From contig NZ_SACO01000008.1 of NCBI RefSeq assembly GCF_004005905.1, positions 1 to 64,000 of the forward strand: DNA of 64,000 nucleotides, in the 5' to 3' direction. Under the pieces are notes generated by a model. It searched no databases. It was not told the DNA's origin and saw only the letters and a program-made list of their open reading frames with translations. This document shows, piece after piece, positions 56,963 to 64,000 of the stretch. Origin of the DNA: Novosphingobium umbonatum. Its GTDB lineage: Bacteria > Pseudomonadota > Alphaproteobacteria > Sphingomonadales > Sphingomonadaceae. A program made the position numbers and the translations under genes. Each line of letters opens with the position of its first letter. Within the stretch, counting starts at the first letter, position 1.

Positions 56963-59900
56963 GCCACCAGACGCAAATGCGCCCCCGAACGCGTCGGCTT
57001 GAGGGAAACCTGCGCTACGCCATCCAACCCGGCAATCACTTCGGCCAGATCCCCGTCCAGCATGAAATCGCGGCCCAGACGCAGGCGCGGCTCACGCTCT
57101 CCGCCGGTTTTCAGCACGACCTCCACGCTGCCCATGCCGCCGCGCGGCAGGATGGTGGCCAATTCGCCAAAGACCTCGGGCCGCGACACTTCCATACTCA
57201 GCGTCATCTTGGCCACGGCTTTGACTTCCGACAGATGCTGCGCCCCGCGAATGGTCACGCGCGGCGGTTCCTCCGCGCTGGGGCTGTCCAGTTCCACGGT
57301 CAGTAGCACGCAGGCCCCTTCCCGCGCCCAATTGACGAAGGAATCGACCAGACCTTCTTCGAAACAGGAGGCCGAGAAATTGCCCGACTGGTCGGAAAAA
57401 TCGGCCATAATGAAGTCCTTGCCGCGCTTGGTCTTGCGCTTCTGCACATTCTCCACCATCGCCGCCATCACAGCGCTGGTGCGGCCCGCCACGCCGCCCG
57501 CCATCAGGCTGCCATAGCTGCGCGCACCATTGGCGCTGGCGACAGCGCGCCATTGCTCCACCGGATGGGCGGCAAAGTAAAAGCCGAAATTCTCGCGCTC
57601 CTTGGCCATTTGATCCGCGCGGGACCAAGGCGCCACCTCGTTCAGCCGGATATTGCCTGCGCCCGCCTCATCCCCGCCAAACAGGCCATGCTGGCCACTG
57701 GTGCGGGTGCGCTCGGCCTCGTCAGCCACGGCCAGCAGCATATCGGCATTGGCCAATACCTTGGCGCGGTTAGGCTCCAGCGCGTCAAACGCGCCGCTGG
57801 CGGCCAGGCCTTCCAGCATGCGGCGGTTGAGGGACCCTGCAGGCACCCGCCCGAACAGATCGGCCAGATCCTTGAACAGGCCATTGGCCTGCCTTTCGGC
57901 CACAACTTGCTCCATCGCCTTTTCGCCCACATTGCGGATGCCCGCCAAGGCATAGCGCACCTGATGGCCGTGGTCGGTCTGTTCGACCATGAACTCCGCC
58001 TCGGAATGGTTGAGGCAGGGACCGGCAATCTCGAAACCATTGCGGCGCATGTCGTCGACAAACACCGCCAGCTTTTCCGACTGATGCATATCGAAACACA
58101 TGGCGGCCGCGTAAAACTCATGCGGGTAATGGGTTTTCATCCATGCGGTTTGATAGGCGAGCAACGCATAGGCCGCGGCGTGGGATTTGTTGAAACCATA
58201 GCCAGCGAATTTGTCGATCAAGTCGAACAGTTCATTGGCTTTGGCGGGGGGGATATCCGACAGCCGCCCGCAGCCTTCCACAAAGCGCAGGCGCTGGGCG
58301 TCCATTTCGGCCTGCACCTTTTTACCCATCGCGCGGCGCAGCAAGTCTGCATCGCCCAGCGAGTAACCGGCAAGGATCTGCGCGGCCTGCATCACCTGTT
58401 CCTGATAAACGAAAATCCCGTAGGTTTCCGCCAGAATGCCGCTCAGCTTTTCATGGGGATATTCAATGCTCTCCAACCCGTTCTTGCGACGGCCAAACAA
58501 GGGAATATTGTCCATCGGGCCGGGGCGATAAAGCGAGACGAGCGCGATAATATCCCCGAAATTGGTGGGCTTCACCGCCGCCAGCGTGCGCCGCATGCCT
58601 TCGGATTCCAGCTGGAACACGCCCACCGTATCGCCGCGCTTCAGCAATTCATAAACCTGCGCATCATCCCAAGGCAGGGTGGACAGATCAATGCTGATCC
58701 CCCGCCGCCCCAGCAGATCCACCGCCTTGCGCAGGATGGAGAGCGTTTTAAGGCCCAGAAAGTCGAATTTGATGAGGCCAGTGTCCTCGACATATTTCAT
58801 GTCGAATTGCGTCACCGGCATGTCCGAACGCGGATCGCGATAGAGCGGCACCAGTTGCGCCAACGGCCTGTCACCGATCACCACACCGGCGGCATGGGTG
58901 GAAGAGTTGCGCGGCATCCCCTCCAATTGCACCGCCAGATCGATCAAGCGCTTTACTTCAGGATCATTGGTATATTCGCGGTGCAGTTCCGGCACGCCAT
59001 TGAGCGCGCGATCGAGCGTCCAAGGGTCGGTGGGATGGTTGGGCACCATCTTGGTCAAGCGGTCGACCTGACCATAGGACATTTGCAAAATACGGCCCGT
59101 GTCGCGCAGCACCGCGCGGGCTTTCAGCTTACCGAAAGTGATGATCTGCGCCACATGGTCCGCGCCATATTTGGCCTGCACATAGCGAATCACCTCGCCG
59201 CGCCGCGTTTCGCAAAAGTCGATGTCGAAGTCGGGCATCGACACGCGTTCGGGGTTGAGGAAACGTTCGAACAGCAGGCCCAGTTTGAGCGGATCAAGAT
59301 CGGTAATGGTAAGCGCCCATGCTACCAGCGAGCCAGCCCCCGAACCGCGCCCCGGCCCCACCGGAATGTCATTCTGCTTGGCCCATTGGATAAAGTCGGC
59401 CACGATCAGGAAGTAGCCGGCAAAGCCCATGCGGTTGATAATGGCGGTCTCGAAATCAAGCCGGTCGGCATATTCGATAAAGCTGGCATCAACCCCCAGA
59501 GGTGCCAAGGCCTCATAGGCGGCTGCACGCTCTTCGGCAGGCTTGGCCAAGGCCGCGTCCAAGGTCGCCTCGTCCACGCCGGGCCAATAGGGGGCAAGCC
59601 GTTTGGCCAGACCTGCGCGGGCATGGTCGACCATCATGCGCGCCTCGCCTTCCTTGTCACCGGCAAGGCTGGGCAGCAGGGGCTTGCGCTTGGGCGGGAT
59701 GTAGGCGCAGCGCTGCGCCACCACCAAAGTGTTGGCCAAAGCCTCGGGCAGATCGGCGAACAATTGCTCCATCACCGGCGCGGGTTTCACCCAATGCTGC
59801 GGGTTGGAACGGGCACGTTCGGGCGCATCGACATGGGTGCTGGCCGCGATGCACAGCATGGCGTCATGCGCGACGCAATCCTTGGCATCGGCAAAATGGG

Positions 59901-60531
59901 CGGGGTTGGTCGCCACCAAAGGCAGATCGCGCGCATAGGCCAGATCGATCAGCGCCTCCTCGCTGCCTTCTTCCGACGGATCATCGGTGCGGGCGATTTC
60001 GATATAGAGCCGGTTGCCGAACAGATCCTGCAAATGGTCGGCATAAAGCTCGGCGGCTTCAACCTGCCCTTGCGCCAACAGGCGGGCCAAGGCCCCTTCC
60101 CCCGCGCCGGTCAGACAGATCAGCCCTTCGGTATGGCCTTCCAGATCGGACAGGCGCACATGGGGTTCAAATTCCAGCGGGCGCTCTAGATGCGCCTTAC
60201 TGACCAGATGGCAGAGGTTGAGCCAACCCTTTTCATTTTGCGCCAACAGGGCCAGCGCATCGATCTGCGGGGCGGAGGGCAAGCCGCCCTGCTGCCCGCC
60301 TGCGTTGCGCGCCACGGACAACAAAGTGCCCACGATCGGCTGCACCCCCACATCCTTGCACGCGCTGGAAAAGGCTGGCGCACAATAGAGCCCGTTGCGA
60401 TCCACCACCGCAATCGCGGGAAAGCCCTGTTTTTTGGCCAGTTTGGCCATGGCCTTGGGATCTATCGCACCATCCAGCATCGTATAGCTGGAGAAAACAC
60501 GCAAAGGGACGAAGGGGGAGAAATCAGCCAT
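56959..60531 (-). CDS. dnaE: DNA polymerase III alpha subunit
   Basis: Replicative polymerase of 1190 residues. The PHP domain is at the N-terminus (FVPLRVFSSYTMLDGAID in part), the palm carries the catalytic aspartates in PDFDIDFC (about 430-437), GRGSGAGSLVAWAL marks the fingers/palm boundary, and an OB-fold and C-terminal tau-binding part follow. The MADFSPFVPLRV start is the usual one. It follows the glutathione peroxidase gene by 98 bp, where a perfect DnaA box lies in a hairpin, and overlaps the PNPOx gene downstream. Confidence 0.98.
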   Translation of the reverse strand: MADFSPFVPLRVFSSYTMLDGAIDPKAMAKLAKKQGFPAIAVVDRNGLYCAPAFSSACKDVGVQPIVGTLLSVARNAGGQQGGLPSAPQIDALALLAQNEKGWLNLCHLVSKAHLERPLEFEPHVRLSDLEGHTEGLICLTGAGEGALARLLAQGQVEAAELYADHLQDLFGNRLYIEIARTDDPSEEGSEEALIDLAYARDLPLVATNPAHFADAKDCVAHDAMLCIAASTHVDAPERARSNPQHWVKPAPVMEQLFADLPEALANTLVVAQRCAYIPPKRKPLLPSLAGDKEGEARMMVDHARAGLAKRLAPYWPGVDEATLDAALAKPAEERAAAYEALAPLGVDASFIEYADRLDFETAIINRMGFAGYFLIVADFIQWAKQNDIPVGPGRGSGAGSLVAWALTITDLDPLKLGLLFERFLNPERVSMPDFDIDFCETRRGEVIRYVQAKYGADHVAQIITFGKLKARAVLRDTGRILQMSYGQVDRLTKMVPNHPTDPWTLDRALNGVPELHREYTNDPEVKRLIDLAVQLEGMPRNSSTHAAGVVIGDRPLAQLVPLYRDPRSDMPVTQFDMKYVEDTGLIKFDFLGLKTLSILRKAVDLLGRRGISIDLSTLPWDDAQVYELLKRGDTVGVFQLESEGMRRTLAAVKPTNFGDIIALVSLYRPGPMDNIPLFGRRKNGLESIEYPHEKLSGILAETYGIFVYQEQVMQAAQILAGYSLGDADLLRRAMGKKVQAEMDAQRLRFVEGCGRLSDIPPAKANELFDLIDKFAGYGFNKSHAAAYALLAYQTAWMKTHYPHEFYAAAMCFDMHQSEKLAVFVDDMRRNGFEIAGPCLNHSEAEFMVEQTDHGHQVRYALAGIRNVGEKAMEQVVAERQANGLFKDLADLFGRVPAGSLNRRMLEGLAASGAFDALEPNRAKVLANADMLLAVADEAERTRTSGQHGLFGGDEAGAGNIRLNEVAPWSRADQMAKERENFGFYFAAHPVEQWRAVASANGARSYGSLMAGGVAGRTSAVMAAMVENVQKRKTKRGKDFIMADFSDQSGNFSASCFEEGLVDSFVNWAREGACVLLTVELDSPSAEEPPRVTIRGAQHLSEVKAVAKMTLSMEVSRPEVFGELATILPRGGMGSVEVVLKTGGEREPRLRLGRDFMLDGDLAEVIAGLDGVAQVSLKPTRSGAHLRLVA

Positions 60532-60606
60532 AGGGAAGGACTAGGGCGCGCGAGGGGGCGGGTGCAACCACATGGCCCCAGCGCCCTGTTCACAGCATGT
60601 GGGCAA

Positions 60607-60628
60607 GCCTGTGGATAAGGCCACAGGC
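60607..60628 (-). promoter_or_regulatory. Hairpin containing a perfect DnaA box upstream of dnaE
   Basis: GCCTGTGG (60607-60614) and CCACAGGC (60621-60628) form an 8-bp stem; TTATCCACA, the consensus DnaA box, reads on the minus strand at 60618-60610. It is 80 bp upstream of the dnaE start and directly after the glutathione peroxidase stop. No T-run follows. Confidence 0.45.
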
Positions 60629-60629
60629 C

Positions 60630-61115
60630 TTACAAAAGCGCTTCAATCGCGGCGGCCATCTTTTCCGGCGTCACCTGCGGGGCAAAGCGTTCCACCACCT
60701 GCCCCTCGCGGTTGATGAGAAATTTGGTGAAATTCCATTTCACCGCCTTGGTGCCCAAAATGCCCGGCGCGCTATCTTTCAACCATTGCCACAGGGGATC
60801 TGTCCCCGCGCCATTCACCTCCACCTTGCCCATCAAGGGGAAGGACAGGCCGAAATTGACGCGGCAGAACTGGTCGATCTCGTCCGCGCTGCCCGGTTCC
60901 TGCCCGCCAAACTGGTTGCAGGGGAAAGCGATCACTTCAAAGCCGCGGTCCCCATAATCGCGCCACAGCTTTTCCAGCCCGTCATATTGCGGGGTAAAGC
61001 CGCATTTGCTGGCGGTGTTGACCACCAGCAATACCTTGCCCAGTTTGTCGGCCAGATTGATCTGCGTGCCATTGGGCAGGGTGGCGGTGAAATCGGCGAT
61101 CGTTTTTGCGGTCAT
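60630..61115 (-). CDS. Glutathione peroxidase (thiol peroxidase)
   Basis: Reduces hydroperoxides with glutathione or thioredoxin. The 161-residue product is a Cys-type enzyme: Cys38 in [12 protein letters not shown], Gln in [11 protein letters not shown] (about 65-75) and Trp in KWNFTKFL. The ATG at 61115 overlaps the lolD stop by ATGA. Bacterial enzymes of this type often use thioredoxin, so the electron donor is left open. Confidence 0.93.
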   Translation of the reverse strand: MTAKTIADFTATLPNGTQINLADKLGKVLLVVNTASKCGFTPQYDGLEKLWRDYGDRGFEVIAFPCNQFGGQEPGSADEIDQFCRVNFGLSFPLMGKVEVNGAGTDPLWQWLKDSAPGILGTKAVKWNFTKFLINREGQVVERFAPQVTPEKMAAAIEALL

Positions 61116-61783
61116 AGCAGGCGCCCTTCCTTCAACCGCACCACGCGGTCCATGCGCGCGGCCAATCGCTCATTATGGGTGGCGATCAAGGCCGATGCGC
61201 CCTGATCTTTGACCAGACGCAGGAATTCGTCAAACACCAGATCGGCGGTGGCCTCGTCCAGATTGCCGGTGGGTTCATCGGCCAGCACCAAACACGGCGC
61301 ATTGGCCAAGGCCCGCGCCACAGCCACGCGCTGCTGCTCGCCGCCGGACAATTGGCTGGGCTTGTGCCCCAGCCTCGCCCCCAGCCCCAACGCTTTGAGC
61401 AAAGCCTGCCCGCGCTCTTCTGCCTCCGCCCTTGCGCGGCCCGCAACAAGGCCCGCCAGTGTGACATTTTCAACCGCCGTGAAATCAGGCAGCAGATGGT
61501 GGAATTGATAGACAAAGCCGATCAGGTCGCGCCGCATATTGGTGCGCTCGTCGCTGCTGGCCGCGCTGGCATCCCGCCCCGCCAACGTGATCTGCCCGCC
61601 AAAGCCGCCTTCCAGCAGGCCCACCGCCTGCAACAAGGTGCTCTTGCCCGAACCCGAAGGGCCCAGCAGCGCCACGATCTCGCCCTCGGCAATGGTCAGG
61701 TCCACGCCTTTCAGCACATCGACCCGCACCCCACCCTGTTCAAAACTGCGGGTTACGCCCGATAATTGCAGCAGATTACTCAT
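61112..61783 (-). CDS. lolD: Lipoprotein-releasing system ATP-binding protein LolD
   Basis: ATPase of the ABC transporter that extracts outer-membrane lipoproteins from the inner membrane. The 223-residue product has Walker [10 protein letters not shown] (41-49), the family stretch [18 protein letters not shown] (in part [10 protein letters not shown]), signature [15 protein letters not shown] and Walker [17 protein letters not shown] 61783 lies 8 bases inside the end of lolC, so the pair is coupled. Confidence 0.95.
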   Translation of the reverse strand: MSNLLQLSGVTRSFEQGGVRVDVLKGVDLTIAEGEIVALLGPSGSGKSTLLQAVGLLEGGFGGQITLAGRDASAASSDERTNMRRDLIGFVYQFHHLLPDFTAVENVTLAGLVAGRARAEAEERGQALLKALGLGARLGHKPSQLSGGEQQRVAVARALANAPCLVLADEPTGNLDEATADLVFDEFLRLVKDQGASALIATHNERLAARMDRVVRLKEGRLL

Positions 61784-63017
61784 AGCGCAGCACCTGCACA
61801 GGATCGGTTCCCGCCGCCTTGAAGGCAGGGAACAGGGTGAACACAAAAGACAGGCCCAAAGCCATTGCCACAATGCCGACAATATCCATCGGATCGGAAC
61901 GGCTGGGCAGTTCGGTGAGGAAGCGGATTTTCGGGTCCCACAGGTTTTGCCCCGTAACCAATTGCACGAATTGCACGATATTCTGGCGGAAGAACAGGAA
62001 GGTATAACCCAAGCCCAGACCGGCACCCGTGCCCAACGCACCAATCGTGCCGCCAATGGCCAGAAATATCTTCATGATCGACCGCCGCGAAGCGCCCATC
62101 GTGCGCAGGATAGCAATGTCGCGCGTTTTGGCGCGCACCAGCATAATCAGCGAGGACAGGATATTGAACGCGGCCACCAGCACGATCAGCGAGAGCACGA
62201 CAAACATTGCCACCCGCTCCACCGCAATCGCTTCAAACAATTGCGCATTCATCGCCTTCCAGTCGGTGATGATCGCGCGTCCCTCCACCGCTTTGGCCAA
62301 GGGGGCCAGAATCTCGCTCACCTTGTCAGCATCCTGTGTGGTCACTTCGATCATGCCAATCGTATCGCCCGACAGCAAAAGCGTCTGCGCATCGGCCAGA
62401 GGCAGGATCACAAAGGCATTGTCATAATCATAGACGCCCACTTCAAACACCGCCCCGATACGATAGGCCACCTGACGCGGCACCGTGCCAAAGGGTGTAT
62501 CACGGCCAACCGGATTGATCACCGTGATCGTATCGCCCACCTGCGCGCCCAGATTTTCCGCCAGCCTTGCGCCAATCCCCACCACGCCCGCATCGGGAGC
62601 CACCGTGGCGATAGAGCCCGACTTAACCTTGGGCTTCAAAGCGGCAATATCGGGCGCGGTCTGCCCGCGCAGCAGGATGGCCTGCACGCGGCCCTCATAG
62701 GTTACCAGCAAGGGCTGCTCGACCAAGGGACTGGCCTTCACCACGCCCTTGGTGGCCCGCGCCTGTGCCAGCACCTGTTCCCAATCATCGATCCGCCCGC
62801 CATAGCCCTGTACGATGGCATGGCCATTGAGGCCGACAATCTTGTCCAGCAATTCGGCGCGAAAGCCGTTCATCACGCTCATCACCACCACCAGCGCCGC
62901 CACGCCCAGCGCCACCGCCACCAGCGAAATGCCCGCCACCAGCGCGATAAAGGCCTCGCCACGCCCGGGTAACAGGTATCGCTTGGCCACGGTCCATTCA
63001 AAAGGGGTAAGAATCAC
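61776..63017 (-). CDS. lolC: Lipoprotein-releasing ABC transporter permease LolC/LolE
   Basis: Inner-membrane permease of 413 residues that works with LolD. One helix near the N-terminus (about 25-50, [26 protein letters not shown] in part), a large periplasmic domain (about 55-270), then three helices with the FtsX-type C-terminal pattern. [16 protein letters not shown] and the [15 protein letters not shown] [15 protein letters not shown] are typical. GTG 63017 ([14 protein letters not shown]) matches homologues; TTG 63050, with GAGGACGAGG upstream, is the alternative. As in many alphaproteobacteria only one permease gene is seen, implying a LolF-like homodimer. Confidence 0.9.
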   Translation of the reverse strand: MILTPFEWTVAKRYLLPGRGEAFIALVAGISLVAVALGVAALVVVMSVMNGFRAELLDKIVGLNGHAIVQGYGGRIDDWEQVLAQARATKGVVKASPLVEQPLLVTYEGRVQAILLRGQTAPDIAALKPKVKSGSIATVAPDAGVVGIGARLAENLGAQVGDTITVINPVGRDTPFGTVPRQVAYRIGAVFEVGVYDYDNAFVILPLADAQTLLLSGDTIGMIEVTTQDADKVSEILAPLAKAVEGRAIITDWKAMNAQLFEAIAVERVAMFVVLSLIVLVAAFNILSSLIMLVRAKTRDIAILRTMGASRRSIMKIFLAIGGTIGALGTGAGLGLGYTFLFFRQNIVQFVQLVTGQNLWDPKIRFLTELPSRSDPMDIVGIVAMALGLSFVFTLFPAFKAAGTDPVQVLRYE

Positions 63018-63214
63018 GGGATAAGCCTGATAAGAAGGGTTGCTGGTCAAGGCCTCGTCCTCTAGGCGCGGCGGCGTTGCAGCGCAATGAATGAGCGCGG
63101 CACGTCCACCCCTTTGCGCTCCCCCTTGCTTTCATGGGCAAGTGGGGCCAAATGCACCCGCCTTTCCGGCGTCCCTCTTACACAAAGAGTCGCAAACCCG
63201 GCATGACCTGCAAA

Positions 63215-64000
63215 ATGACCCAACCCGCCCATACCGCCCTGCCCCTGACCAACGAGCGCGACGAAGCGCCATGGGATGTCGGCCCCGATGGCGACAAGCT
63301 GGGTGAGGAATGCGGCGTTTTCGGCGTCATCGGCGCGCGTTCGGCCTCGGCCATGGTGGCGCTGGGCCTGCACGCCCTGCAACATCGCGGTCAGGAAGCG
63401 GTCGGCATCACCAGCTATGATGGCGTGGGCGATGCAGGCGATTTCTTCTCGCACCGCGGCATTGGCCATGTGGCCCATGTGTTCAACAATCAGGACATTT
63501 TCGCCGATCTGCCCGGATCGATGGCTTCGGGTCATGTGCGCTATTCCACCACGGGCGGTTCTGGCCTGCGCAATATCCAGCCCCTGTTTGCCGATCTGGC
63601 CACGGGCGGTTTTTCCATCGCGCATAATGGCAATATTTCCAACGCCATGATGCTCAAGCGTGATCTGGTGCAAAAGGGTTCGATCTTCCAGTCGACCTCC
63701 GACACGGAAGTGATCATCCATCTGGTCGCCACCTCGCGCTATCCCACTTTGCTCGATCGCTTCATCGACGCGCTGCGCCTGATCGAAGGGGCCTATTCGC
63801 TGATCTGCATGACGCCCGAAGGCATGATCGCCTGCCGCGACCCCTTGGGCATCCGCCCCTTGGTGATGGGCCGCATTGGTGATGCGGTGGTGTTCGCCTC
63901 CGAAACCGTGGCGCTGGACGTGGTCGGTGCCGATTTCGAACGTGAAGTCGAACCGGGCGAATTGATTCAGGTCGACCACAAGGGCGTGATTTCCAGCCAC
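63215..64000 (+). CDS. purF: Amidophosphoribosyltransferase, N-terminal 262 residues (cut by window edge)
   Basis: First committed step of purine synthesis: transfers ammonia from glutamine to PRPP. The frame is open to the right edge. Visible is the glutamine amidotransferase class II domain: nucleophile Cys33 in GEECGVFGVIG, to be exposed by propeptide cleavage, then LGLHALQHRGQEAVG, SGHVRYSTTG, AHNGNISN and CRDPLGIRPLVMG. The phosphoribosyltransferase domain lies outside. An in-frame ATG at 63203 would add four residues; neither start has a clear ribosome site. It is divergent from lolC. Confidence 0.93.
   Translation, partial: MTQPAHTALPLTNERDEAPWDVGPDGDKLGEECGVFGVIGARSASAMVALGLHALQHRGQEAVGITSYDGVGDAGDFFSHRGIGHVAHVFNNQDIFADLPGSMASGHVRYSTTGGSGLRNIQPLFADLATGGFSIAHNGNISNAMMLKRDLVQKGSIFQSTSDTEVIIHLVATSRYPTLLDRFIDALRLIEGAYSLICMTPEGMIACRDPLGIRPLVMGRIGDAVVFASETVALDVVGADFEREVEPGELIQVDHKGVISSH

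Noticed and set aside
57553..60189. An 878-codon plus-strand frame opposite dnaE
   Set aside because: Same cause: complement of a high-GC coding region. Composition (His, Gly, Gln rich) and lack of motifs mark it as a shadow.
1..64000. CRISPR array, phage region, toxin-antitoxin or defence island
   Set aside because: No regularly spaced repeats, no phage structural genes and no recognisable defence proteins were seen; apart from the left edge the content is core metabolism.

Overview
The window is a stretch of high-GC chromosome from an alphaproteobacterium, most likely a sphingomonad of the Novosphingobium/Sphingobium type. The evidence is a circularly permuted two-piece tmRNA gene whose tag reads ANDNEALALAA, a CckA hybrid kinase and a CpdR response regulator, an alphaproteobacterial GTTC-N7-GTTC SOS box in front of recA, a SapC-family protein, and a betaine-lipid btaA-btaB pair. 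The genome is compact: many gene pairs overlap by ATGA, GTGA or TGATG, and two convergent pairs overlap at their stop codons.

Left edge (1-833): the 5' part of a tyrosine recombinase of the kind that accompanies IS91-family transposons, then a gene-free stretch with an 11-bp perfect inverted repeat and two copies of a hairpin repeat. From 834 to 9140 is housekeeping: pepA-holC-ndk on the minus strand, divergent from the envelope/cofactor operon lptD-surA-pdxA-rsmA. Next come malate synthase G, the ssrA tmRNA, mscL, a Nudix hydrolase coupled to an SDR, a LacI-type regulator, an orphan chemoreceptor, a porin facing a small exported protein, a DEAD-box helicase, a D-2-hydroxyacid dehydrogenase and a SapC protein.

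From 23.8 to 38.5 kb lie a candidate anti-Shine-Dalgarno small RNA, an N-formylglutamate-amidohydrolase-like gene divergent from cpdR, tRNA-Val(GAC), icd, a TPR protein, a Kef-type antiporter, alaS, recA and the smpB-DUF2062-cckA operon. tmRNA, SmpB, CpdR and CckA together make protein quality control and cell-cycle control a recurring theme.

From 38.6 to 42.8 kb is a polyamine set on the minus strand: carboxy(nor)spermidine dehydrogenase, a four-helix DUF486 membrane protein, carboxy(nor)spermidine decarboxylase, then ornithine decarboxylase. It predicts spermidine synthesis from ornithine and aspartate semialdehyde. Divergent from it is btaA-btaB for betaine lipid, with a promoter region holding an 11-bp-periodic, Pho-box-like repeat. 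From 44.9 to 51 kb is the minus-strand run ispE, amidohydrolase, ilvD, nnr and an m5U RNA methyltransferase. The remainder holds a degenerate uracil-DNA-glycosylase-like protein, a lytic transglycosylase, moaB, arylamine N-acetyltransferase, a radical SAM protein, the minus-strand run lolC-lolD-glutathione peroxidase-dnaE-PNPOx, and a purF gene cut by the right edge.

No rRNA, CRISPR array, phage or defence island was seen. The parts least explained by ordinary annotation are the small RNA at about 24.0 kb, the btaA promoter, the DUF486 gene inside the polyamine operon, the UDG-like protein and the left-edge repeats.
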